In this document: positions 27,691 through 36,524 of the stretch, in pieces
How positions within the stretch are numbered: position 1 is the stretch's first letter
Layout of the letters: each line of letters starts with the position of its first letter
NCBI GenBank assembly: GCA_900553945.1
Contig: USFR01000009.1
Location: 11,439 to 75,438, forward strand
Length of the DNA: 64,000 bases
Direction: 5' to 3'
DNA from: an uncultured Clostridium sp.
Lineage (GTDB): Bacteria; Bacillota; Clostridia; TANB77; CAG-508
Program-made: the position numbers and the translations under genes
The notes under the pieces: model-generated
Database searches by the model: none
What the model was told of the DNA's origin: nothing
The model's input: the letters and a program-made list of their open reading frames with translations, nothing else

Positions 27691-28413
27691 CTATTCTTTT
27701 GGTTCAAATTTCATATAATATATTCTACCTACCTCGTTATATTTTACATCTGTACATTTATATATAACTTTCTTAAAGTCATTTATTCCTATAGGATCTT
27801 TTTCTGTAATAACTGTTTTATCTCCATAACGTTTTGATGTTTTTTCTATATTATTTCTATCTAGTGTTGATAATTTTTCAAGTTTTCTATATTTTTCATC
27901 ATCTGTTGAACTCAAATTATATGTAGTTCCTCCAGTTAATATAACCTCACCTTGAGTTATTTCTGGATTACTGCTTAACCCTAAACCACGGTAAACTGAT
28001 GCATTTTTAATTTTAACCATTTGGGTAGTTCCATTTTCATCTTTTTCAGCAATATATGCAGTTTTAGTAACTTTTGACTGCACCGTATCTTTTACTCTTA
28101 TTTCAATATCCATAGAATATTGAACGTTTTTATTGTACTTTCCATTTGGATTAGCCATAATCTGTTGATTTTGTATCTTATTATTTGAAATTGCCATTCC
28201 CAAAACTGAAATTACATCAGTACCATACATTGATGTTTTATCAAAAGCAAGAAATTTTTTGTTAAATTCAGCTGATTCTTGGCTAACTTCCAAATCTCGT
28301 TTTGTATTTTCCATAGAACTTACACTACGAAAAACAAAAACAATAAGTGTTATTAGCATAACCGCTATTAATAATCCCCCTGCTATTTGTAATGCATTTA
28401 CTGAGTTCTCCAT
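27691..28413 (-). CDS. MEN-type pilin-like protein 1
   Basis: 240 residues starting MENSVNALQIAGGLLIAVML, a helix to about residue 30, then FRSVSSMENTKRDLEVSQES and a larger extracytoplasmic domain ending CTDVKYNEVGRIYYMKFEPK. It is the first of the pilin-like genes after the TadB-TadC fusion and the largest of the four MEN paralogues. ATG start with AAAAGGAG. Likely a pilus subunit, by context only. Confidence 0.6.
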   Translation of the reverse strand: MENSVNALQIAGGLLIAVMLITLIVFVFRSVSSMENTKRDLEVSQESAEFNKKFLAFDKTSMYGTDVISVLGMAISNNKIQNQQIMANPNGKYNKNVQYSMDIEIRVKDTVQSKVTKTAYIAEKDENGTTQMVKIKNASVYRGLGLSSNPEITQGEVILTGGTTYNLSSTDDEKYRKLEKLSTLDRNNIEKTSKRYGDKTVITEKDPIGINDFKKVIYKCTDVKYNEVGRIYYMKFEPKE

Positions 28414-28427
28414 TCTTTACTCCTTTT

Positions 28428-30503
28428 CTACATTTGTGCACTCATATTCTTGAAAGCTTCTGTCATACTTAACAATCCAATTATACATAACGGAGCAATT
28501 AAATAACCAATAAACATTGATACCATTGGAGCAAATCCAACAACCTTTCCTATTAATGATTTTCTTGATATTAGTCTTTCATTTGAGTCTTTACGTTTTT
28601 CCTGATAATATGCTCTTTCTGTATCTAGTTCATCAAAAGCTTGTCTAATTGGTATTTTTTCAACTGCAGATTGTAAGCTTTCAATAATACGAATTAATTG
28701 TGGGAATGCCACATCATTTTTCAATTCTTCCAAAGCTTCCCATGGACCACTTTCAAAGTTATTTACACATTTCGAAATTGGTTCTCTGAATATATTAGAA
28801 TATCTTTCTAGCCATTCTAATATCATTTCAACATTTACCCTCTCTATTTTCATAAGCATTAGGATAATTGTCTGGAACTGCATTACTTCATTTTCCATTT
28901 CCATTTGTCTCATTATCTTTTGGAACATTAACATCCATACTGGGCCATAATACGCTATTGTTGCTACCCCAAATGAAATTAAGAATTCAAACCACTTCAA
29001 ATACTCATTTTGTATTGTAACCAAATCCTTATGGATCCATTCTGCCGCAGATGTTATTTCTTCATCTGTAGCTGAACTATAAAAATCATCTTTTCTTAAA
29101 TCTTTTACAAGCATATCCGTTGTCGTTTTTTTATCTGATTTATATTTTTCTATGTATTTATTATGAACTTCTAATTCTGCGTATGCTTTTTTTTCTTCTT
29201 TTTCACTCATTGATCCTAGTAAATCGTAATCAGCTCTTGGCTCATCATATATATATTCAATTGTTATGTTATGTAATTCCCAAAACATAAATAGTGCAAT
29301 AATAAATCCAACGATGGCGCATGCACATCTATCTATGTATAGCCATTCTATTTTAAGTTTTGTAGCTGACTCTTTCATCAACTTTATCTTTAGTCTATAT
29401 TCTTTTGTACCTTCCTTTGGAACAATTTTATCAATAAAACTTTTTATATATTTTTTCTTATATAACTTTTGCTCCCAAGGATTTTGCATATCTCTACCTG
29501 TGTCAACACTTCCATTATCTTTTAATTTTCTAACTAATATATAACATATAAATGTCACTACAATTAAAAGCATTTGAACTATAAATCCTGTTTTTCCATC
29601 ATAGAATGATTTTGTAAAAGAAAACATTCCAACTGCCCAGTTTTTTATAGGTTCCAAAAATAGAATAGGTAATGCTGAAATTAAAGCAAGAGATTGAAAC
29701 ACATAATCTAATTTCTCTCTTTTTAAAATCTCTATTTGCATTTCTTGAGTTATATTATTTAAGTTTTTCAAATATAATGATGCACCATCAGAGTCTTGTC
29801 TATCACCAAATTCTTTTGTTAAATATGAAATTCCAGCAAATTCTTTTAAGAAACTATTTGGCGCTATATCATAATATTTCTCTAATTCCATTTCTGGATC
29901 GTCAGAAATTAATATTTCATAAATTTTTTGTGCTTGTCTTGAAACATCAAGTTCATCATTTTGAGCAACTTCATAAACTGCTTCTTCAACTAGATTGAAT
30001 TCATGATATGCATGTCTCATTTCAGAGAACATATCAATTTGCTCTTTCAAAAGTTTATTATCTACTTTATCAACCATTCCACTTAGCAATGTTTCTGTAA
30101 AGAATAATTCAAATAATAATAATGTTGCTAATAATACTACGTTATTTTTTGCAACTACTATAATAACAATTGTTAATGGAATAACAACCAGTATCGCTCT
30201 TGTCATCATTTGAGCAGTTTGCATTCTTGTTAAATATTCATCTTCTAGGTTTATAATTTCTAGTCTTCTTCTTATCTTTAAAATATATCTTCTTAAGAAT
30301 GGTATTCTAACAAGTATAAGATATATTTTTTGATACATTATCTCTTTTGAGAATGACTTTGTTTTTGTACCATCAACTAGTGATGCAACAAACTTCGTAT
30401 TCTTTTTATTAGTGAACTTATTTATTATTAAAAATGCTACTATTAAAACTCCAAATAGCGCTAGTGCTCCAATTATAAACTTTCCAAGCATTTCATTGGA
30501 CAT
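28428..30503 (-). CDS. TadB-TadC fusion, inner-membrane platform of a Tad-like system
   Basis: 691 residues containing two T2SF-type modules. The first (about 45-335) has EQIDMFSEMRHAYHEFNLVE and membrane helices near 85-125 and 255-325; the second (about 370-691) has MQFQTIILMLMKIERVNVEM, CVNNFESGPWEALEEL and terminal helices. Tad systems normally encode TadB and TadC separately (about 300 residues each), so this is a fusion. It should form the platform that the CpaF ATPase drives. ATG at 30503 is used; the GTG four codons earlier is part of the AGGAGGTG site. Confidence 0.75.
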   Translation of the reverse strand: MSNEMLGKFIIGALALFGVLIVAFLIINKFTNKKNTKFVASLVDGTKTKSFSKEIMYQKIYLILVRIPFLRRYILKIRRRLEIINLEDEYLTRMQTAQMMTRAILVVIPLTIVIIVVAKNNVVLLATLLLFELFFTETLLSGMVDKVDNKLLKEQIDMFSEMRHAYHEFNLVEEAVYEVAQNDELDVSRQAQKIYEILISDDPEMELEKYYDIAPNSFLKEFAGISYLTKEFGDRQDSDGASLYLKNLNNITQEMQIEILKREKLDYVFQSLALISALPILFLEPIKNWAVGMFSFTKSFYDGKTGFIVQMLLIVVTFICYILVRKLKDNGSVDTGRDMQNPWEQKLYKKKYIKSFIDKIVPKEGTKEYRLKIKLMKESATKLKIEWLYIDRCACAIVGFIIALFMFWELHNITIEYIYDEPRADYDLLGSMSEKEEKKAYAELEVHNKYIEKYKSDKKTTTDMLVKDLRKDDFYSSATDEEITSAAEWIHKDLVTIQNEYLKWFEFLISFGVATIAYYGPVWMLMFQKIMRQMEMENEVMQFQTIILMLMKIERVNVEMILEWLERYSNIFREPISKCVNNFESGPWEALEELKNDVAFPQLIRIIESLQSAVEKIPIRQAFDELDTERAYYQEKRKDSNERLISRKSLIGKVVGFAPMVSMFIGYLIAPLCIIGLLSMTEAFKNMSAQM

Positions 30504-30534
30504 TGTTAGTTGCACCTCCTATTTTTTATTTGTT

Positions 30535-31350
30535 TTATAAATCTGCTGCAGGTTGGATGTTATGTGATGGGCCTGCATTTCTTGCTCTTGCTGCACCTTC
30601 TGTTGCTGTTGCACCAATTGTTTGTGGCTTTATTCCCCAATTTCTCTCTAGGAATTTATCAAATGCTATTTGATCATTATCGTCCATATTTTCTCTCATT
30701 CCTCTTATGTTTTCATCAGAAATTGGATTTACTAAGACATAAGAATCGTTAACAAATTCAAGAATATTTCTATATTTGTATATCTCTTTGTTTGTTGTTT
30801 TTGAGAAAAACATTGTTGCATTATCAAAGAATTTGTCAACTTTTCCTTCCATTGTTTTTTCTCTTCTATGGTCATATGTATATTCGTTTTTCTCTTCTAT
30901 TGGAATACATTCTGTTATTCTTTCTATGTAACGTCTACCTCTAAAGTCTTTAACCAAGTGAATATCAAAGTTTAAAACTTGAACAACCTGATCTTCGGCA
31001 ACTTTTTCATCTGTGAATGTTCCAGCTCTTAGCATTGAGTTTCTTAGGGCTGTTATTAAGTTTGGAAATGTTTTAGCATGGTGAGTAAATAATGTAAATT
31101 TAGAAGCAACCTGCGCTGACTGAATCATCCAAGATGCTACGGGATCAGTTGCAACCTCACCGATGATATTAACGGAACCATCAGTCTTTTTCTGAACGTC
31201 CAAACATTCCTGACCTGCGATTGTTTCTGTTTCACGCATTGAAAGGATATTTCTTGTTGGATATATCTTTCTTAAGTGCAACTCGAACGCAGTTTCAGTG
31301 ATACGAAGGTTCATAGTTTCGTATATATTTTCTATCATTGCCATCAACAT
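30535..31350 (-). CDS. cpaF: CpaF/TadA-like secretion ATPase, C-terminal part after frameshift
   Basis: 271 residues in the frame that continues the CpaF sequence after one extra base at about 31363. It begins MLMAMIENIYETMNLRITE, the stretch that normally follows Walker A, and carries the Walker B-like IIGEVATDPVA and the His box FTLFTHHAKTFPNLITALR. On its own it lacks the nucleotide-binding loop and would be inactive. Intact CpaF powers Tad pilus assembly. Together with 31295-32503 it makes one full-length ATPase if the extra base is removed. Confidence 0.75.
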   Translation of the reverse strand: MLMAMIENIYETMNLRITETAFELHLRKIYPTRNILSMRETETIAGQECLDVQKKTDGSVNIIGEVATDPVASWMIQSAQVASKFTLFTHHAKTFPNLITALRNSMLRAGTFTDEKVAEDQVVQVLNFDIHLVKDFRGRRYIERITECIPIEEKNEYTYDHRREKTMEGKVDKFFDNATMFFSKTTNKEIYKYRNILEFVNDSYVLVNPISDENIRGMRENMDDNDQIAFDKFLERNWGIKPQTIGATATEGAARARNAGPSHNIQPAADL

Positions 31351-32503
31351 TGTTGTTTTTCCGACAACCTTGCTCTCCTGTTAGAGCTATAATTCTTGCT
31401 CCTTTTACAAGGAATTTTAATAATTCTATTGTTTCTTCTTTTCCATTAAATCTTACAATTTGTTCTAGTGTAGCTCTCTTAACATCGAACTTTCTTACGA
31501 AGAAAGCCCATGTTTCAGACATACTTGGTCTAACAACAACGACACGAGAACCATCTTTCATTTCATTGATTTTATAACCATTTGTATCAGATAACTGACC
31601 TGGGTTATTGTATTTGTATATATTTTGACATACTCTCTTTAGTTCTGCTTCTGTTCCAAATGATAAGAATGCAAGTCTTATTGATTTACCTTGGAACATG
31701 ATCCAAATACTATCGCAAGCACGTGGTACTTTTGCATCTGTAATTTGTGTTAAATAATCTGCATCTGTTTGTGCAACTTGGCTTAAAAAACTTTCTGGTA
31801 AACCAGATACGCCACCAGATACACCATCTATGTTCATATCTCTAACTTCATCTATACTACTATAACCTTTATATTTCTGATAAATTCTTTGAACAACTAT
31901 TTCAAGTTTATCATTGAATGATAATTTAAAGTTTTCTTTTTCATATATTTCACTAATTTCATCTTCGGTTATAACATAACAAGGTTTTGACTCTCCCTGA
32001 ACATATTTCAAAACTGCTAAATTATATTTTTTTATCATTTCACCTAATGCCTCATATCCAAAGCTTTTTTGATATTCATGAATTATTACATCAAATTTAT
32101 CTTGTCCTGTTAATAATGATGGTATGTCAAAAGGAATAGCTTTTGAGATATTAGTTTCCGTAACTCCATACTCTTTTGATAAAAGATCATATATAAGTTC
32201 CTTAATGTATTTTTTATCGTTTACATCACCATATGTACAACCTTTTAAAGCTTTTTTCAATTCATACTTTTTATTTTTTCTTCTTCTTAATTCCTCTTCT
32301 GATAACCCAATATCATAAAGGTTTACTTTTGTGATTTCATCTAATCTTCTTTTTATAAAAGCAATCATTTTGTCTAACGTATATGTTTGATCATCTTGTT
32401 CTATAATATTTTCTTTTTCTGCTTTTTGATTTTGTTTTATTTTATATGCAATATAAAATAAAACTGCGAATATGACTAATATAATAAGTATTGCGTTAAC
32501 CAT
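31295..32503 (-). CDS. cpaF: CpaF/TadA-like secretion ATPase, N-terminal part, frameshifted in the P-loop
   Basis: 402 residues: transmembrane helix (about 3-20), a charged linker, the CpaF N-terminal domain (VQRIYQKYKGYSSIDEVRDM) and the ring-forming core up to LTGEQGC. There the normal GEQGCGKTTM is replaced by GEQGCRKNNN and a spurious tail to the stop at 31295. Deleting one C (complement of position 31363) restores GEQGCGKTTMLMAM and joins the downstream frame. The membrane helix at the N-terminus is unusual for CpaF. The shift is either a genuine mutation or a sequence error. Confidence 0.78.
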   Translation of the reverse strand: MVNAILIILVIFAVLFYIAYKIKQNQKAEKENIIEQDDQTYTLDKMIAFIKRRLDEITKVNLYDIGLSEEELRRRKNKKYELKKALKGCTYGDVNDKKYIKELIYDLLSKEYGVTETNISKAIPFDIPSLLTGQDKFDVIIHEYQKSFGYEALGEMIKKYNLAVLKYVQGESKPCYVITEDEISEIYEKENFKLSFNDKLEIVVQRIYQKYKGYSSIDEVRDMNIDGVSGGVSGLPESFLSQVAQTDADYLTQITDAKVPRACDSIWIMFQGKSIRLAFLSFGTEAELKRVCQNIYKYNNPGQLSDTNGYKINEMKDGSRVVVVRPSMSETWAFFVRKFDVKRATLEQIVRFNGKEETIELLKFLVKGARIIALTGEQGCRKNNNVDGNDRKYIRNYEPSYH

Positions 32504-32549
32504 TTCTAAAGAAACTCCTTTCTCATTTGCTATTCTTAAATTGTCATTT

Positions 32550-33398
32550 TTATCCCATCATTAGAACTTCTTGTGCTTTAAATACAAGTCTATCTGCTGC
32601 ATTTGCAACTTCGTCAATAAATACTGCATTTCTGTCATTACTATTTATTAGGCTTTTTCTGAATTTTAAAAAGTAATTTCCAAGTTGTCCTTCATTTGCA
32701 CTTTCAAAAAATAAAGTATTATATGATACAGCTGGTATTTCTTTCTTTTCTCCAACATCTCTTGCAATATTTTTCTTTGTATATTTTGAAAATCTATCAT
32801 ATCTTCCTATTAATGGAAGCACCCTACCTGACTTAAAAAGCGGATTTTCCATTTTTAATTTCATATACTCTTCTATATCTCTTTGTCTTTGTGTCATGTT
32901 ATATACTATAACTTGTGAAATGTTTAATATTTCATCTGAAAATGGATTATCAAGCCCCTTTGGAATATCAACAAAAACATAATCATATTGTCTCCCTGCA
33001 ATTTTAACTAAATCTTTGTATGTACTTTTTATACGTTGTATATCCATTTCATCATCTGATGAATAACTTAATATTGTTTCTAGTCTTCCTTTATATATAA
33101 CTTGTGAATAATCTGTTATTACATCTCCTGATGTTTTTCCACTTGCAAGTAATTTTGATAGACCTTCAATTCCTGATCCTATATCTAATTTTCCTTTATT
33201 CAACATTTTTACAGCTTTTCTTGTTGAAGTATCACGATCTGTAAAAAAAGCATTTTTTATTGTTGAATTATTAAAATTTGTATCAATTATTAATATTCTT
33301 GTGTTATTTTCAACAGCCATATGGCATGCTATTGCTAACATTGATAATGTTTGTGCAGTTTCTTTTTTTGTACTGCTCCAAAAAGTTACAATTGGCAT
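32550..33398 (-). CDS. TadZ/CpaE-like ParA-fold protein with degenerate P-loop (second)
   Basis: 282 residues with the ParA/MinD-like order of strands: MPIVTFWSSTKKETAQTLSM in place of the deviant Walker A, ILIIDTNFNNSTI, a glycine-rich central part, YVFVDIPKGL (Walker B position) and QVIVYNMTQRQRD. The P-loop Lys-Gly signature is absent, so ATP binding is doubtful, as in several TadZ proteins that only localise the pilus machine. Adjacent to the CpaF gene and to a second protein of the same fold. Confidence 0.65.
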   Translation of the reverse strand: MPIVTFWSSTKKETAQTLSMLAIACHMAVENNTRILIIDTNFNNSTIKNAFFTDRDTSTRKAVKMLNKGKLDIGSGIEGLSKLLASGKTSGDVITDYSQVIYKGRLETILSYSSDDEMDIQRIKSTYKDLVKIAGRQYDYVFVDIPKGLDNPFSDEILNISQVIVYNMTQRQRDIEEYMKLKMENPLFKSGRVLPLIGRYDRFSKYTKKNIARDVGEKKEIPAVSYNTLFFESANEGQLGNYFLKFRKSLINSNDRNAVFIDEVANAADRLVFKAQEVLMMG

Positions 33399-33402
33399 TT
33401 TT

Positions 33403-34107
33403 TTAAGCTCCTTTTTCTATTTTTCTCACAGCTCTTCTTATTTCTCCACTGCCGATACCTTCCTGCTCTAAAATCCCTTCTGTTAAAAAAATCAATCCAT
33501 CTTTATATTGTGCACTTAAATTTCTGAAATTTATTTTAGATGTTCTTTGATTTTCAATAATCACACTTTGGTCTCCTCTATCAAATGGTAAATATATTTT
33601 TTCTTTTTCCCATTCAACATTACATGCCATCGCTAAAAATTCTAGATATTCATCTTCTTCCTGCAACATATCTTTTGAAAATAGAATTTTAGTTAATGTG
33701 ATTTTTTGTTGTAATCCAGACAAAGCCTCTATTCCTCTTTTCAAGGAATAAACATCAAAAGATGTAACAAAATAATTTTTTATAGCTTCTTGTGCTTCAA
33801 AATCACAATATCCATCATATGTATCTATATCAAGTAAACAATAATCATATGGAAATTCTTCTATCGAATTATATCCTAGATAAGCTCTGATTTCATCCAT
33901 ATCAGTAAAACCTACCGCTACATCTATTTCTTCAAATTCTGTTACATATGTTTTTGTTGGATGTATCACAGGAACTACATATTTTGCTTTTTGTATAATT
34001 GTTGAATCTATTATTAAAACTTTTTTTCCTAATACAGTCATTATTTTTGCAACATATAATAGAAAATCAGTTTTATCATATGAACCTATAAATGCAATCT
34101 TCTTCAT
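33403..34107 (-). CDS. TadZ/CpaE-like ParA-fold protein with degenerate P-loop (first)
   Basis: 234 residues; MKKIAFIGSYDKTDFLLYVA occupies the Walker A position without a GKT signature. It is followed by VLGKKVLIIDSTI, YDYCLLDIDTYDG and YFVTSFDVYSLKRGIEAL, the strand order of SIMIBI-class ATPases. The start is ATG at 34107 because GGAGG is five bases upstream; an upstream in-frame TTG overlaps that site. It probably positions or regulates the Tad-like machine together with its neighbour. Confidence 0.62.
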   Translation of the reverse strand: MKKIAFIGSYDKTDFLLYVAKIMTVLGKKVLIIDSTIIQKAKYVVPVIHPTKTYVTEFEEIDVAVGFTDMDEIRAYLGYNSIEEFPYDYCLLDIDTYDGYCDFEAQEAIKNYFVTSFDVYSLKRGIEALSGLQQKITLTKILFSKDMLQEEDEYLEFLAMACNVEWEKEKIYLPFDRGDQSVIIENQRTSKINFRNLSAQYKDGLIFLTEGILEQEGIGSGEIRRAVRKIEKGA

Positions 34108-34125
34108 TCGTTCCTCCAATTTTTA

Positions 34126-35055
34126 TTAATATCCTAAATCTCCCATTAAAGCTTCTCTTGCTGCTTGAATTGTTGTTTTCTCTGTAGTGAATCCTTCATT
34201 TACTTTACTTGTTTTTTCATCATCTGCACATTTTGCTAATACAGAATCAATATATTTTCTTATATCCATTACATCATTTTTTGCATCATCAAGAATTGTT
34301 TGATCATATTCTGTAAAATTGTTTGCTTGTATTAGGCTTGCCACAGTTGAATTTGGTACATATGTTGAATTCAATTCTGCTTGTGCAGCATCTATGTATT
34401 GTGTTGCATACAATTTTGTTCCTTCTACTATATATGATTCCAATATAGCATTATTTAATAAAAGTAATTGACTTTCTGCTAATTTTAGCCATATTGTATT
34501 AGTATTTGCATCCTGTACTTTTACTTTTGATAATACGACAAAATCAGCACTCGTCGGATAAGCGATACGAATATCAATGTAATCATCTTTCTTTAGTTTT
34601 GATGGCAATGAAATCATTGTATATTCAGCCATTCTAAATGTACCAGATTTATTGCTCTTTTCAACCATATCTGTTGTTAAAACAGTATTTTTTGATAAAT
34701 CTAATTTAGCAGTCATTTGATATTCATCACTGCTATCATCTTTATATAAATCATCTATATTAGCAGGTGTTATTGCATTATCAGGAACCTGTTGAGATGG
34801 TACTGATATTATTCCTACTTTAGCTGAAACTCCATCTGTTTCTGTTAATATCTCATCTTTTTGAACATCTGTCGTAATTGCATACACCTGTGTTAATGCA
34901 ACCTGATTTTCTTTTTGTATTTTAACTATTTCTGCTTTTAATCCTTTTACTCTCATATATAGTAGTGCTACTACTACAGCCGCAATAATTACAGCTACTA
35001 GAAATCCAAAAAGAAAAGAATTTCTAATTTTTCTTTGCATTGGGTTCATTGCCAT
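34126..35055 (-). CDS. CpaB/RcpC-like SAF-domain protein of the Tad-like locus
   Basis: 309 residues: short cytoplasmic head, transmembrane helix (about 15-35, FLFGFLVAVIIAAVVVALLY), then an extracytoplasmic SAF-like domain (KVGIISVPSQQVPDNAITPA, DLSKNTVLTTDMVEK, DYIDIRIAYP) and a helical C-terminal tail. CpaB proteins of Tad systems have this layout and usually open the operon, as here. ATG at 35055 is preferred because AAGGAGG lies 8 bases upstream of it, inside the longer open frame. Confidence 0.72.
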   Translation of the reverse strand: MAMNPMQRKIRNSFLFGFLVAVIIAAVVVALLYMRVKGLKAEIVKIQKENQVALTQVYAITTDVQKDEILTETDGVSAKVGIISVPSQQVPDNAITPANIDDLYKDDSSDEYQMTAKLDLSKNTVLTTDMVEKSNKSGTFRMAEYTMISLPSKLKKDDYIDIRIAYPTSADFVVLSKVKVQDANTNTIWLKLAESQLLLLNNAILESYIVEGTKLYATQYIDAAQAELNSTYVPNSTVASLIQANNFTEYDQTILDDAKNDVMDIRKYIDSVLAKCADDEKTSKVNEGFTTEKTTIQAAREALMGDLGY

Positions 35056-35125
35056 TTTATATTCCTCCTTATTTATGTTTTCGCACATAATACTTTTCTT
35101 TATATCATTAAAAACTCTTGATATA

Positions 35126-35154
35126 ATTGTACAACTTTATCGGATTTTAGTAAA
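35126..35154 (-). promoter_or_regulatory. Likely promoter of the Tad-like operon
   Basis: Minus strand: TTTACT, 17-base spacer, TACAAT, about 70 bases before the CpaB-like start. Just upstream lie tandem copies of an 11-base unit (35183-35210). Confidence 0.55.
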
Positions 35155-35182
35155 TATTATCGATAAATGTAATCCAAAAAAA

Positions 35183-35210
35183 ATCTTTTTGTAATCTTTT
35201 TGTAATCTTT
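35183..35210. repeat. Short tandem repeat upstream of the Tad-like promoter
   Basis: Unit ATCTTTTTGTA repeated about two and a half times, ending 4 bases before the stop codon of the HAD phosphatase gene. It may be an operator or simple slippage repeat. Confidence 0.5.
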
Positions 35211-35213
35211 AAT

Positions 35214-36089
35214 CTAGGCATTTATATATTTTTGGAACGTTTCTCTAACACCTTCTTCGTTATTTGTTCCAACTTCAACATTTGCTACTTCTTTGATTAC
35301 TGGTGTGCTATTTCCCATTGCAACGCCTAGCCCTGCTTCTTCAATCATTTCTTTATCATTAATATTATCGCCTATTGCTACAACTTCACTTCTATCAATA
35401 TTTTTTTCTTTCATTATATATTCTAAAGCTGTCCATTTATTTACGTTTTTATTTGTTATTTCCGTATAGCAATATTCTACCAAAACTTCTTCTGTACCTG
35501 ATTTTATTATTTTTTTCGACATATGAGCTACGTCTAAAACATCAATATCATTAATTGTTCTTAGTTTTTTTATTATACTTGTGAAAACAATTTGGCTTTG
35601 ATCACAGACAGTTACTTTTAAATATTTTTGATCATTTGATTTTAGAATATAATCATATACATCGGTTAAAATATTTATATTCGTTCTTTTTTCTTCTTGC
35701 TTATGTGTGTTTTCACTATAATAAAATAATGTATTGTAATTTAACGATTTTGTTAATACTTCATTTTCTGTATATATATTATAGTAAATGCTATTTTCTT
35801 CGCATATTTTTACAATATTTAATACTTGCTCTTTACTTAAAAATTTATCATAAACTACTTCTTTTTTATGCATATCATATACTATTGCACCATTTCCTGA
35901 AATCAAATAATGATTTGCTTGCAATTCGTTTGCTAAATCTTCTACTGAACTAATTGGTCTTCCTGAGGCAAGAACTACTTCAACTCCATTTTCTATTGCT
36001 TTTTTTATTTCTTCTTTTGTATTTTCCGAAACTTCTCCATAGGAATTTAGTAATGTTCCGTCTAAATCAATTGCTACTAATTTGTACAT
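35214..36089 (-). CDS. Cof-type HAD-IIB sugar-phosphate phosphatase
   Basis: 291-residue cytoplasmic haloacid-dehalogenase-superfamily hydrolase. Motif I is AIDLDGTLLNSYG (nucleophile Asp), motif II VLASGRP, motif III Lys in the C-terminal half, and motif IV AIGDNINDKEMIEEAG. The large cap domain between motifs II and III defines subclass IIB, which acts on sugar phosphates or flavin-type nucleotides. ATG at 36089 is chosen because AAGGAG lies upstream; the open frame runs 12 codons further. It has its own promoter at 36126-36153. Confidence 0.9.
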   Translation of the reverse strand: MYKLVAIDLDGTLLNSYGEVSENTKEEIKKAIENGVEVVLASGRPISSVEDLANELQANHYLISGNGAIVYDMHKKEVVYDKFLSKEQVLNIVKICEENSIYYNIYTENEVLTKSLNYNTLFYYSENTHKQEEKRTNINILTDVYDYILKSNDQKYLKVTVCDQSQIVFTSIIKKLRTINDIDVLDVAHMSKKIIKSGTEEVLVEYCYTEITNKNVNKWTALEYIMKEKNIDRSEVVAIGDNINDKEMIEEAGLGVAMGNSTPVIKEVANVEVGTNNEEGVRETFQKYINA

Positions 36090-36125
36090 ACATAATTCTC
36101 CTTTTTTCTTGTAAATTCTTTTCAT

Positions 36126-36153
36126 ATTATAACATTACCACTTTTTTTTTCAA
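36126..36153 (-). promoter_or_regulatory. Promoter of the HAD phosphatase
   Basis: Minus strand: TTGAAA, 16-base spacer, TATAAT. Confidence 0.68.
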
Positions 36154-36204
36154 ATATTTTGTATAAAAATTTCCAGTTTATTTTTTGATTTTTTACATAC
36201 TATA

Positions 36205-36240
36205 TATATTGAAGAAACGTTCAAAAGTTTTTTCAATATA
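36205..36240 (+). promoter_or_regulatory. Leader hairpin before the SASP gene
   Basis: Stem ATTGAAGAAAC / GTTTTTTCAAT (11 pairs, one G-T) about 12 bases before the GGAGGTG site. A CATACTA box (about 36197-36203), matching the CAT-NN-TA -10 pattern of forespore SigG, lies just upstream, though no convincing -35 is seen. Confidence 0.45.
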
Positions 36241-36266
36241 ATAATTAGACCTTGGAGGTGAATACA

Positions 36267-36470
36267 ATGACAAATAACAGTAATAAAAAGTTAGTTCCAG
36301 AAGCTATGGATTCTTTAGAAAAATTCAAATATGAAGTTGCAAACGAAGTTGGTGTTAATTTAAAGAATGGTTATAATGGAAACATTTCAGCTAGAGATGC
36401 CGGAAAAATAGGTGGTAACATGGTTAAGAAAATGATTCAACAAGCTGAAAATTCAATGATTAACAAATAG
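36267..36470 (+). CDS. Alpha/beta-type small acid-soluble spore protein
   Basis: 67-residue DNA-binding protein that coats and protects spore DNA. It has the germination-protease site context FKYEVANEVGV (residues about 19-29) and the DNA-binding signature NISARDAGKIGGNMVKKMI (about 40-58). Length is normal for the family. ATG at 36267 with GGAGGTG six bases upstream; an earlier in-frame TTG is part of that site. Monocistronic, followed by a long palindromic terminator. Expression is expected in the forespore. Confidence 0.95.
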   Translation: MTNNSNKKLVPEAMDSLEKFKYEVANEVGVNLKNGYNGNISARDAGKIGGNMVKKMIQQAENSMINK

Positions 36471-36524
36471 TTTTAGTTTTAAATAGTCATAAGTTTTATT
36501 TAATTTAGAATTTATGAATGTTTG

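Noticed and set aside
31295..31370. Programmed ribosomal frameshift in cpaF
   Set aside because: The sequence GGAAAAACAAC is somewhat slippery, but restoring the ATPase needs net loss of one base within the P-loop and no stimulatory structure is evident; a mutation or sequence error is simpler.
36252..36266. Earlier TTG start of the SASP frame
   Set aside because: The TTG is part of the GGAGGTG ribosome site; ATG at 36267 is correctly spaced. The same reasoning removed upstream extensions of hydA, pheT, era, yqfD, hpf and several Tad-locus genes.
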